Origin: Glandiceps talaboti
Taxonomy: Eukaryota > Hemichordata > Enteropneusta > Spengelidae
Length of the DNA: 64,000 nucleotides
Direction: 5' to 3'
Assembly: GCF_964340395.1 (NCBI RefSeq)
Contig: NC_135561.1
Span: 9,897,732 to 9,961,731 of the forward strand
The position numbers and the translations under genes are program-made. The notes under the pieces are model-generated. The model made no database searches. It saw nothing but the letters and a program-made list of their open reading frames with translations, and was not told where the DNA came from. Shown one piece after another: positions 24,721 to 36,463 of the stretch; within the stretch, counting starts at the first letter, position 1, and the number at the start of each line of letters is the position of its first letter.

Positions 24721-27700
24721 GATAAACTTCGTACATTTAGTATATACAAATGTAAAAGTAATGTTATTTAACTTTTCGATGTCATATTTGCCACCTTACC
24801 AAATCTCTAAATAGAATGGCTATATTGTATTCTGAAACTGTACATTGTTAAATGAAGTCGCTGAGTATAAATTCCGAGAAAACACCACAAGATGTCAATG
24901 AACCATGGTGTTTTGCACCATTATGGATCCAAGACTCGTTACAATACGCATAATAGTCTTCAACTGTATGACGTCCCTGCTGCAACATAAATCACTGACA
25001 TCTCTAATCGTGAACCAGAATTTTCTTCTCCCAATTTTTAGACAAAAAATAAAATAAAGTATATGAAATATGTAAAGCTACAGTAGCAATCAATTCAATT
25101 TAAGAAAAAATATTTGATAAGGCAATAATGTCGAACAAAAGTGGAAATTGTTCACTCAATCGAATTAATACAATATGAAAATCAATCAAAAAGTTAAAAT
25201 ACAAAAATATACTTGTTGACGCACGTATCTTCAGAAATAAATGTCTCGAGGTTATGCTATAAACTTAATTAAAACAATGTAACCCTTCATAATTCAACAT
25301 TACACATAGACAAATAAGAGATCGTCATGCAATACATTTACACAGGTAAAACCCCATAACATACCTCAAAATGGCTACCAAACACAAATCCAATTATATC
25401 CTGTGGTAAAAGTAATGGTGTGATGAATTTATTGAAAACAAGTATTGGCTGAATCACTTGAAGATTTAAATACATCCAAGCATGATTGCGACTGTAAGTA
25501 AGATGGCACAGTCTCACTACAATATGGCCTAAATGACAAATTTTGACAGTTAATTACATATTGAACAAACACTGGCGTATAGAATCTCAAACTCCTGACC
25601 TGATTTGACAAGGTGTTTCACATACTTCAGAACACGAAATGCGAATGATGTTGATAAAGAGAATTTTACCTGGACTAAACCCCACATGATCACATTTACA
25701 TCTTAAAATTATTTTTTTTTGTTCCTTGATTATTCAAGGATCCTTCACTAGACCCGCCACTTGCTTGATTTTGTCGGTATAAATTAAAACACCCAATTGT
25801 TTTATACCTACCCACCGTGTCTGATGACGTCAGGATAAACTTCGTACATTTAGTATATACACATATAAATGTTATTTAACTTTTCGATGTCATATTTGCC
25901 ACCTTAGCAAATCTCTCAATAGAATGGCCATATTGTATTCCGATACTGTACATTGTAAATGAAGTCGCTGAGTATAAATTCCGAGAAAACGTCACAAGAT
26001 GTCAATGAATCATGGTGTTTTGCAGTCAGTCATTCTCAGAATGACACTGTGTTATACGAAAGCGGTTGAAATGAAACTGCCACATTTTATGAATTTTCAA
26101 GGGAAATGGCCGAAAATGCCAGGAAAAATAACATGGGTCCAAGACTCGTTACAATACGCGTAATAGTCTTCAACTGTATGACGTCCCTGCTGCAACATAA
26201 ATCACTGACATCTCTAATCGTGAACCAGAATTTTCTTCTCCCAATTATTTAGACAAAAAATTAAATAAAGTATATAAAATATGTAAAGCTACAGTAGCAA
26301 TCAATTCAATTTAAGAAAATATATTTGATAAGTCAATATTGTCGAACCACAGTGGAAATTGTTCACTCAATCGAGTTAATACAACATGGAAATCAATCAA
26401 AGATTAAAATACAAAAATATACTTGTTGACGCACGTATCTTCAGAAATAAATGTCTCGACGTTATGCTATAAACTTAATTACAACAATGTAACCCTTCAT
26501 AATTCAACATTACACATAGCCAAATAAGAGATCGTCATGCAATACATTTACACAGGTAAAACCCCATAACATACCTCAAAATGGCTACCAAACACAAATC
26601 CAATTATATCCTGTGGTAAAAGTAATGGTGTGATGAATTTATTGAAAACAAGTATTGGCTGAATCACTTGAAGATTTAATTACATCCACGCATGATTGCG
26701 ACTGTAAGTAAGATGGCACAGTCTCACTACAATATGGCCTAAATGACAAATTTTGACAGTTAATTACATATTGAACAAACACTGGCGTATAGAATCTCAA
26801 ACTCCTGACCTGATTTGACAAGGTGTTTCACATACTTCAGAACACGAAATGCGAATGATGTTGATAAAGAGAATTTTACCTGGACTAAACCCCACATGAT
26901 CACATTTACATCTTAAAATTATTTTTTTTTGTTCCTTGATTATTCAAGGATCCTTCACTAGACCCGCCACTTGCTTGATTTTGTCGGTATGAATTAAAAC
27001 ACCAAATTGTTTTATACCTACCCACCGTGTCTGATGACGTCAGGATAAACTTCGTACATTTAGTATATACACATATAAATGTTATTTAACTTTTCGATGT
27101 CATATTTGCCACCTTAGCAAATCTCTAAATAGCATGGTCATATTGTATTCTGAAACTGTACATTGTAAATGAAGTCACTGAGTATAAATTCCGAGTAAAC
27201 ACCACAAGATGTCAATGAATCATGGTGTTTTGCAGTCAGTCATTCTCAGAATGACACTGTGTTATACGAAAACGGTTGAAATAAAACTGACACATTTTAT
27301 TAATTTTCAAGGGAAATGGCCGAAAATGCCTGGAAAAATATTATGGGTCCAAGACTCGTTACAATACGCGTAGTAGTCTTCAACTGTATGACGTCCCTGC
27401 TGCAACATAAATCACTGACATCTCTAATCGTGAACCAGAATTTTCTTCTCCCAATTATTTAGACAAAAAATAAAATAAAGTATATGAAATATGTAAAGCT
27501 ACAGTAGCAATCAATTCAATTTAAGAAAATATATTTGATAAGTCAATAATGTTGAACCACAGTGGAAATTGTTCACTCAATCGAGTTAATACAACATGAA
27601 AATCAATCAAAGATTAAAATACAAAAATATACTTGTTGACGCACGTAGCTTCAGAAATAAATGTCTCGAGGTTATGCTATAAACATAATTAAAACAATGA

Positions 27701-28253
27701 AACCCTTCATAATTCAACATTACACAGAGACAAATAAGAGATCGTCATGCAATACATTTACACAGGTAAAACCCCATAACATACCTCAAAATGGCTACAA
27801 AACACAGATCAAATTATATCCTGTGGTAAAAGTAATAATGGAATGATGATTTTATTGAAAAGAAGTATTGGCTCAGAATGATTCAAATACGTCCTCGCGT
27901 GTATGCGACTGTAAGTATGATGGCACAGTCTCACTGCAATATGGCCAAAGTGACATATATTGACAATTAATTACATATTGAACAAATACTGGCGTATAGA
28001 ATCTCAAACTCTTGACTTGATGTTGACAAGGTGTTTCACATACTTCAGAACACGACATGTGAATGATGTTGATAAAGAGAATTTTACCTGCAGATTAACC
28101 CCAACATGATCACATAAATTTACATCTTAAAATCATTTTCTGGTTCCTTGATTATTCAAGGATCCTTCACTTGACACGTCACTTGCTTGTTTTTGTCTGT
28201 ATGAATTAAAAAAAAATTGTTTTATACCTACCCACCGTGTCTGATGATGTCAG
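24721..28253. repeat. three tandem 1.2-kb units in the 3' flank of IFI44-like copy 0
   Basis: Units 24721-25833, 25834-27043 and 27044-28253 each begin GATAAACTTCGTACATTTAG (the second and third preceded by TGATGACGTCAG). The last two are 1210 bp long. The first is 1113 bp and lacks a segment of about 97 bp that starts GCAGTCAGTCATTCTCAGA. The units differ by scattered single changes. The same sequence type occurs once, diverged, in the 3' flank of copies 1-3 (for example 39840-40720: TAAATAAGAGATTGTCATGC; TGATGGCGTCAG). The minus-strand 60-codon frames here are part of the repeat and show no known motif. Confidence 0.9.
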
Positions 28254-28650
28254 GACCATCGCCATGTGGCATCAAGGGAGTAGAGCTGTTGGGTATCAAC
28301 ATGTAGTCGGTACACAGGGTCAGCCATAATAACCAAGACAAATAGTTTGAGACGGACTTAGGCGTATCTAACTTGGATGAGCTGTTCTTAAGTGAAATAA
28401 TGTTAGGTGTGAGTACAGAACTGTTGGGTAAATGGCTTAGCTAATGTAGAGAGCTTGGACATATCTGGACCTAACCACGTGAAGGGTATGTGCTATTAAA
28501 CGTTGATTAAATTTTGACGATTAGCAGTCACGTAGCTAGGCTATAAACTTGGGTCATTTCGTGTTACTCTTTTGAAAATGATATTTGTATATTTTATTGT
28601 GAATATTAAATAAGTTAAATATAACTTGAAAAACAAAACAACACAGGTCC
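28254..28650. other. 3' flank of IFI44-like copy 0
   Basis: Non-coding. The stretch from about 28380 resembles the corresponding flank of copies 1-3 (for example 40830-41010: ACAGAACCAGTCGGCAAATGG). No separate element recognised. Confidence 0.5.
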
Positions 28651-29090
28651 TTACATAACTTGACATGAACTACCACTGCTTTTTGCTTCGCGTCTTTCAC
28701 CTCTTTCTACTTCGCTTTTGTACATTTTAGCAGATGATAAAATTTGTAACAACATTTCTCGTATGTAATTTTCTCTCTGAGGATCTTCTATGTTATACTG
28801 GTGCATGTGATCATAGTTTGCTATACAAAAAGTTACACTTGGAGTTAGGCCAGCTAATTGTGCGAATTCTTTCTTTTTGCGATCCATGCCAGCTGCATCC
28901 AACTGATGTTGTGCAATCAATATGTCTGCATGTGTCATGATTAGGAAAACTGGAACACTACGACCTGTTGAAAGTGTGAAAATGGACGATTAGACTATTC
29001 AATATTACTAAAACTTAAAATTACGGAGAAATAAAGCTGAGACTAATTTCATTCTATCTACGTTTACATACATACATACATACATACATA

Positions 29091-29754
29091 CTTGTACTCC
29101 GGTGTGGGCGTTAAATTTCGACTGACAGTTACATATGAGGGTATTGACCAATCAGGGAAAAGCGTGAAGACCGGTGTATCAGAAGAGTAACAAATTTATC
29201 TCATGTTGGTGGCGGGAGTGTATTTTCTGTGTATGAGATCCAATTAATGTCATCTGGGGAAGAGTGATTAGACACAGCCAAGCATAACACAAACATGACC
29301 CCTGACTGTGACTCAACAGATAAGACTTCCGTTCACATGTTGAACACTATTTTGGTAATAATAAACATTACCTCACAGTGTACTACAACTTGTAAGTGAT
29401 AGACGGTATAGTGGCAGGGAGAAAGCAACATTTCGTAATAATTGAAGTCTGTATTTTTGTAGTTTGATGACGGACTTATGACATATCAAGTGTTATTGTG
29501 TTTCAGCTTGATGTACACTATATTGCTTCGTAATACACGACATTTGAAAAGTTTGAAGGTGTAGGCTATTTTCGTCACAACGAAGCGATATATGTGTGTC
29601 ACATCGAATGTTGACACAGGCGTGTATCCACTTTGTTGACACATGTCGGCTTAAGCGTCAGTCTTCTTACCAAAAATCAAAACATAGACGAAGAGTGTAG
29701 GGGATTCTTTCTGGGAAGAATATGACAAAAGGGACTAAATAGCCGGAGTACAAG
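29091..29754. other. segment bounded by a 12-bp perfect inverted repeat
   Basis: CTTGTACTCCGG (29091-29102) and CCGGAGTACAAG (29743-29754) are exact inverted repeats. The left end abuts a CATA tract; a hairpin (29757-29816) directly follows the right end. This may be a non-autonomous DNA element of about 660 bp in intron 4 of copy 0. No target duplication is evident. Confidence 0.4.
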
Positions 29755-29756
29755 AC

Positions 29757-29816
29757 AAATGCCATCCAGGCAATACACGCCTCCTACGTCGGCGTGTATT
29801 TACCCGGACGGCATTT
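29757..29816. repeat. 60-bp imperfect hairpin
   Basis: Left arm 29757-29781 (AAATGCCATCCAGGC...) and right arm 29791-29816 pair with three differences around a 9-nt loop. Immediately followed by a CATA tract (29826-29900). Confidence 0.65.
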
Positions 29817-29946
29817 ATTACTTGTATACATACATACATACATACATACATAGCATACATACATACATACATACATACATACATACATACATACATACAT
29901 TTATTTCAGGCGTGTTCTATTGGGTTCTATTTGGTGCGTGGGAATT

Positions 29947-30280
29947 TTAGAACTTTTCACACCTATAATCGTTATTAGATATTAGGGACAATGTAAATAA
30001 TGTCTTAATTCCGTTGGGTTCAAGCATTACGACATGGAAAATGATATCCTCCTCATTCAACTTCAATAGATTCGCATCGCCAGACACCTTGTAAATTCCT
30101 GAAATAGACCTATCTGATACACTATAATCGTTGGTAATAAAATGCATAGATGCGGGATAATTACGAGTCTTCTGTCTGGTAGGATGGAGATGTTGCACAA
30201 AATGATCACCAAGATGACGTACAGTCGAACCTATATACAAAAATCCATCCACATTTCTGGCATGTAATGCAATGCACTAT
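29947..30280 (-). mobile_element. Penelope-like element fragment, GIY-YIG endonuclease end
   Basis: The minus-strand translation contains CITCQKCG, then FLYIGSTVRHLGDHFVQHL, SMHFITNDYSVSD with ISGIY, and LNEEDIIFHVVMLEPNGI. This order (Cys pair, YIG-type motif, R-L--HF-QHL, HF, and a final I-FHL-TL-P-GIN block) is that of the C-terminal GIY-YIG nuclease of Penelope-like elements. Only the last 110 or so residues remain and the frame is not intact. It sits antisense-free, in the same direction as the host gene, in intron 4 of IFI44-like copy 0. Confidence 0.65.
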
Positions 30281-30356
30281 GTTCGTACTGATACAAGTAA
30301 AACTACTCGTGACACCCACACTTTTCTTAGGGCCAAAAACATCTCAAAACAAGGGC

Positions 30357-30574
30357 CTTTCTCATTATCTCGAGAAGTTAACTCGAGATAATGAGATACT
30401 TTCTCGAGATATGACATAACCTTTTGTTTTCTGAAAGCAAAAAAAAAATATATCCAGATCTCGATATAGTTTCTCGAGATAACGAGAAATTATTTTGAGA
30501 TAACGAGATAGTTTCTTGAGATCTCAAGATAGTTTCTCGAGATAACAAGCTAACTTCTCGAGATAATGAGAAAG
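30357..30574. mobile_element. foldback element rich in CTCGAGATAA
   Basis: A perfect 24-bp inverted repeat (30357-30380 and 30551-30574; arm CTTTCTCATTATCTCGAGAA...) bounds about 218 bp. The interior repeats the palindrome-like TCTCGAGATAA and variants about nine times. No coding capacity. Lies in intron 4 of copy 0 and is absent from copies 1-3. Confidence 0.75.
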
Positions 30575-30826
30575 TATCATATTATCTTGGGATAATATTT
30601 TTTTTTGATTCGGTGAATGTCCCTAATGGGCTTTCATACTATTCAATAACATTTAGTTATATAGTCGGGTGGTAACCTGCTATATATTGTGCCTTGACAT
30701 ATGTTACAAACAATTGTGATTCGAAACGTTGAATTGTGTTTATTTATTCGGACTCTATAACTCGTTCCCTATGCATTTCTTTGTACTCTCGTCCTACCAG
30801 CTTCTCTTTTTATTATTCTACTACAT

Positions 30827-31081
30827 ACACACACATACATACATACATACATACATACATACATACATACATACATACATACATACATACATACATACAT
30901 GCATACACAGATACATAGATACATACATACATACATACATACACACATACATACATACATACATACATACATACATACATACATACATACATACATACAT
31001 ACATACATACATACATACATACATACGTGCGTACATACACATACATACATACATACATACATACATACATACATACATACT
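30827..31081. repeat. long CATA microsatellite
   Basis: About 250 bp of CATA with CACA, CAGA and CGTG variants, in intron 4 of copy 0. Long reading frames on both strands are simple-repeat artefacts. Confidence 0.95.
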
Positions 31082-33912
31082 TGCGTGACTGAATACATAT
31101 CAAGTGCAGATTTGCAAGTTTTGTAAACGTAATGATATCTTAATGATGTCACCCAAAATCATCTTTATGTTCAAGGCTGTAATCAACACAAATATTCTGT
31201 AGACAGAGCGGAGAATTTGAAACATTCCCGGCAAGCACGTCATAATTTAGAAAAAAAGTTGTTTTAAATATAAATAATTTTCCTTGTGTACTTAAGGTGA
31301 CACAAGCTGCATTTACCTATTTTTCACTGAGTGAAAGTAGTAAAAGTAATTCTATAGTCCAGTATATTGTCAATGTTAATGCATGCCTTCTATGATATGG
31401 TATTGTTAGAACAGTTGCATTCATAGTAGGGATTTCTAGGATATTTTAGTATTATTCATTAGTCAGAGGAGAGTTCAGCCGATTGGAAGTGGTGATTAAG
31501 TGTGCTTCAGTTTGAACTCCTTTAATTTCCTCTCTACATGAGATACAGTTTACAAATTCGACCCCACAAAGGAAAATAAAGACCTATTAAAAGTTACATC
31601 AAGTTCGAAGCTGATTTCGACAACTTACCATCTTGTCTCAATACTGCATCAATGACGACTCTATGCAAACCGTCTATCTCTGCGGTTGCATCTTGTACAC
31701 AAACGACTGCATGGATTCTTTCGTCCCGTTTTGTACGTCTAATATCGGTGTCAATAGGCTTATTAGCAGGCTGGCAACCGTTCACAATGTTCTTGATTAT
31801 TTTCTTCTTCAATTCTTCAGGTCCTCCAGTTAATGACTGTCCAGGTACGTCCCATAGAGTAAAGGACAAGCGATGTTCATCAATGTGATATCTTGTATAT
31901 ACCATTGTTCCTGCCACACTTCCTAGAATTGTCGTAGCAATTGGCCCCCTGTATCCTAATGACTGTAAGTCCAAAAGAAAAGAAACATTGCCCTTTATTA
32001 GTCTTATACACTTCTAAAACAAACAACTCCTTCCATATAGTGGTAACCTTGTAACATTTATGGCCGCATAAATAACACCATAGACGTTTGAGACGTCTAT
32101 ATGGTAGCACTTGGACATCACAAACATACTACATTTTAATTACTGTCGTTTATGATAAAATATTCCAGGCTCTCCCCATAACAATAAATAGGCAATACTA
32201 TATATACCCCAAGTTAGTTAGCTTTCCATTTTGTAGATTGGTTTTAAACTTCAGAAAAGTAACAAACACGTCAGTTGATATTTAGCAAAATGTAAAAACT
32301 ACATTTTTTCCCTACATCACATCTGTGAACTTGTTACATGTTTTCGGTTGTCACGTGACTCAGTATTGGAATCTAATATTATTCCTGCTTATCATGTGAC
32401 CTTGGCACACAGTTGAAAGTGTGGTACTTGGACGCTGGTATTCTGTTTACAAACTGATGAATGGACCACATTTTTATTTCACTACAACAGTTTTCATCTC
32501 TGCGTCGACATATCACTGAGTAGCACTTAACAGGTATCGATTGAAAGTTCAAAATTTTGATTGTTTTGACTAACGATCAACACTTATGTGAAGGACATTT
32601 CTTACCTTTGCAATTTAATTGATGGTCGAGGACTTGCCATGTCCAATAGGTCCAAAAAAGGCAATGTTCTGATTACAGCTGATTTTCTCAAATTTTCCTA
32701 ATATGTCAATTTACAGATATTTACATATAAGTTCGCTCAGAAATATATAAACACTGGTTATTATATTTAATTCTAGCCCATTTTTCTGAATAACAAGAAC
32801 AGTGTAAAGTTGAATTGATCAATTTTCCTTTATTGTGAATCAAAGAGTTACAGCGAAGGAATTGGTAAAACAACGCCTAGCTACGTAGTTTACCTAAGTA
32901 CTCCAAATGTACTGCTCAGATCCCCTAGCACACATGCCTTCATCAGGCCCTTTCATCCAGCTTGTCATTGAAAAAAGTCTAACAATTGTATATTTACTAT
33001 TTTGTTTACTGACATTAAAAATAGGTAATAATTCTAATTCATATTTTCGATAATGCGATTGGTCACAGAACATTCTCTTCTTATCGGATTCTAGAAACTG
33101 TCCTTAACAGCTTTGAGAAACTGATTTTCTAAAGCCTTGTATTCTGTGGTTTAAAACATGACAACATACTTATTAAGGTTCCAAATGAGTGCATCGTAAT
33201 ATAAAAAATTGCAACACAGATGTTACACCCTATACGACGAGATTCGCTTCATCATGAATATACTTACTTAGGTCTGGGTCTGCACCTCTGACATGATAAA
33301 CAAAGTTCTTTCTTTCATACATCGATAGTAAGTTATTGTTTTCAAGCATAGGACTAATTGATCCTTTGATTACTGCACGCTCGAAAATCATGATTTCGTC
33401 ATCATCATCCATTTTTTTTTCTTCCTTTACTTTTGTTATCAGGTCATAAACATTACTACCATTATCGAATTTATAGGGTTTTGCAGTGACCGTATCAACT
33501 TTGTCTAAATTCACTTGCAATCCTGGAACAAAAAAGTAATGCGATTATAATTAAATGATGCATGTATTCGTGTAGTTTAACTGGCTTGGATAGTAATACG
33601 AATTAGCTTTTGGTTAAATATATATATTTATCTTGCCCGATGGGCTATATCGCCTGAAGATCGTGCAACAATTCTTCGTTAACAACCTTCTAAAGCCTTG
33701 AAGTTATTTTGAACTTGGTACCTAGAATGTTTACCAGGAGAGTGCGTTACATGGACTGTAAAATGACTGTTCTACTTTTAGTCCGAGACTCATGTCATGC
33801 ATTCTACAAGGATGGGCAGGAGGTTATTTTGCCAAAAATCCTTATTGACTATATAAGCATGAAAAAGTGAAACATTAGATCATCTTGACTACAACAAGGA
33901 TATGCAATGTAT

Positions 33913-33924
33913 GAAAGTGAAAGC
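33913..33924 (+). promoter_or_regulatory. IRF-like element in intron 1 of copy 0
   Basis: GAAAGTGAAAGC, about 390 bp upstream of the Ubl exon. It is embedded in a block that is homologous to the modules upstream of the genes (shared ATGT-TATATCGCGAA and ATAGATACA). The equivalent sites in copies 1 and 2 are kept. Confidence 0.45.
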
Positions 33925-34231
33925 AAATCCTGCCCTGTATGTTATATCGCGAAATATATTATAAATACATAGATACACTCAATGTATCATACATTTAATG
34001 GGAAGCAATTTATTGTAACAGTATCAATGGCTGCGTAGATTTGGATGATGAGTAAAAATATTTTTTTATGAAACTGAAATATTTAATCTTGAATCAGACA
34101 GGTTTTGTTGTACTATTAAGAAAAGCAGGTCACCATCCAGAAGATCTCGGCCTGTCTACACTGAAATGGCAACCTAGATAAAGATGTCATAGGTTAACGG
34201 CATCACTATAATAACATAATGATGATAATAT

Positions 34232-34520
34232 TAATGTGAATTTATAATGCGCCTTTCCTCCTGGGAGCTCAAGGCGCTCACAATTATTACCCCTGGCACG
34301 GATCAATGGCAGCACAACGGGCCTTTATACTTCCTCAACTCTCTGGGGAGCATACAATCAATTGCAGCCTCTATAAGCGCATAGGACTGAGCATTCACAT
34401 AACATCTATCCTACCAGGTTCCCAATTATACAGCTGGGTTGACTAAGGCACATTCATGGTTCAAATCTTGCCAAAGGACTTTAGCCTTTCAGAAACAAAC
34501 GGCAGTGATGAGCCTCGTTG
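34232..34520 (+). repeat. interspersed SINE-like repeat in intron 1 of copy 0
   Basis: Contains ATAATGCGCCTTTCCTC, CTCAAGGCGCTCACAATTA and CACGGATCAATGGCAGCAC, then ACAGCTGGGTTGACTAAGGC and a 'TTCAAATCTTGCC' tail. The GCGCCTT/AAGGCGC pairing followed by a 'CTGGGTTGA--AAGGCA' block resembles interspersed repeats common in marine animal genomes; the class is not certain. The same insertion is in copies 1 and 2 (44612-44895 and 54683-54965), so it predates the array. Confidence 0.55.
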
Positions 34521-36463
34521 CACAACCGAAATGTTTTAGGAGGGTGTGCTAATTCCTATGCATACAGAACCCCTAACAGCACAACTTGACATGTATGTGA
34601 AATTGGGGGTTATATATGGGACGTGTCTAATACTATGCGTACGATAGCTATAGTAACAACAAAAGGTGAAAAGGGAAAGAATAAGGTGAAACATTTCGAG
34701 TTCATGTACATACAACATATTCTTACAGTTCACTTGATATTACCTAGGTGTTTTACCCATGGGACATGACGGTTAGTTTTGTATAGAGATTTCGACATTT
34801 CCGACTATTAATAACAAAGGCACCACACAACACCTCTCATAGCAGGATCATTCCCGTATAATCCCATTAAAAGTGATACGCATATCCATTATTTTACTGT
34901 AACAGTGCAGTAGAACCAGACTAGTGTGAAAGTGATGTCACTTAAACTTGATGTTTACTATCCGACTGCTAAACAACACGAATATCTGCGTCTACACCCC
35001 TGCCAACTGTAAGTGGCACCGTTGCTATTGTGCATTGTGTATTGTACATTGTGCGGGTGAAAGAGCTTGTGTTTATGTGGCTGCAAAAAAACATACCATA
35101 TCTCACGAGAAAAACACCAAAATAACCAATATTACACTTTAAGTAGTACTAGCAATAATATCACTAATATGTGTACTTACTGTTGGCCATTGCTACACCA
35201 GCATTTACAGGTAAAATATTCGGTACTGTGCTTGCACTGGTGGTCCTTGTTATACCTTAGTACCAAGTGGCAGTTCGTTCTCGTTCTCAGGTCGTAATGT
35301 CTCTGCCGTCTTTATATTCTGGTTGGTAATTTCCCATCATCCACAGGGGCAGATAGAATAGCAATGTTACAGAATTACATACAGTTCAACATCCAGTTTA
35401 TATATGCTCACTAGTTGATATTATTTTCCACAATATCCACCAGTTCAGCGTCCAGTTTATATATACTCACCATTTGTTTTTTCCACAATATCGATCACGT
35501 TATGAACATGTGTTTATATCAGTTCTGTATAGGTACACACGTATAGACCTTCATTGACCGTTTGACAACAATGGCAGTATATTTTAGCAGAACACTATGT
35601 TGTATGTCAATATGAATAAAGCCGAATATTGTAATTTCTTTCCTTCTAGAGGCAGCAGTGATACATCATTATGTGTAAGTAGTGTTTTGGTGTTTTCTTA
35701 AGTATGACTGGTAGGAGACAGTTGCCGCTCCGTGAGAAATTGATATTTGGGGAGACCATAACTATACTCTTCTGGACACTGTGTTTTAATTACCCCACAA
35801 ACACAAGGATTCATGGGGGTTTCAAAATATAGACATTTAGGTTTTTTTCAATATCGAAATTAGATTTAGTAAAAACTGTCTCCAAGAAAACCAAACTTCC
35901 AATGCTATTTTTCCATAGTTGTTTTGCAGTCATCTTATAGCATTGCTACGGAACAACAATATGTTTGTCACTGTATGTACCGAGTGTGAACCATATTACC
36001 TTAAGCCATTTTCATACCGATAAATTATTTTTGACCGCTGTTGACATAGAGTTGTCAATAGATTTGATTACTGCAGAGTGCCTCTATTTGTGTTTACATA
36101 ATTACACAATTTAGTTAGATATAGTTAGATTATTTTGGCCAGGTGCTTGAAATCGAACTGAAATTATATATTTATTATTTTCATATTATAAAATCTAGTA
36201 TGGCTTGTACTTTCACTTTTCCTCCCCTGTTATTGTCATGTATGTATGTATGTATGTATGTATGTATGTATGTATGTATGTATGTATGTATGTATGTATG
36301 TATGTATGTATGTATGTATGTGTGTGTGTATGTATGTATGTATGTATGTATGTATGTATACGTATGTAGGTATATATGTATATATATATGTGTGTATGTA
36401 GTAAATAGTATCAAACTCGTAGAATAGAGTGCTCGATGCTTGGGTAAGCAGGGCTGGAATAAT

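Larger units (their letters stand above)
28651..35190 (-). pseudogene. IFI44-like GTPase, array copy 0, with a stop in the P-loop exon
   Basis: Same five exons as the other copies: 35181-35190 (ATGGCCAACA), 33268-33522 (Ubl-like), 32606-32697 (P-loop, FFGPIGHGKSS), 31629-31962 (LWDVPGQ) and 28651-28964 (FLIMTHAD to C-terminal CQVM). All junction phases agree and the sum is 1005 nt. In the P-loop exon, however, the codon after INxx reads AAT TAA where the other copies have AAT TCA. The protein would end just behind the Walker A motif. Exon 4 has one extra codon (KKKIIKN). The last exon has a longer basic tail (VERGERREAKSSGSS) before the CaaX box. Intron 4 is about 2.7 kb against 0.7 kb in the other copies, swollen by a Penelope-type fragment, a foldback element and CATA tracts. 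Other exons are open, so the stop may be recent, a polymorphism or a base-call error. Confidence 0.8.

Noticed and set aside
25821-25840. CTGATGACGTCAGGATAAAC as a second hammerhead core (also 27031 and 28241)
   Set aside because: No GAAA after the stem, no partner strands for stems I and III; only the CTGATGA string matches.
24721-28253. CRISPR-like or satellite array
   Set aside because: Units are 1.2 kb of complex sequence without short repeats and spacers; only three units, homologous to the gene flank.
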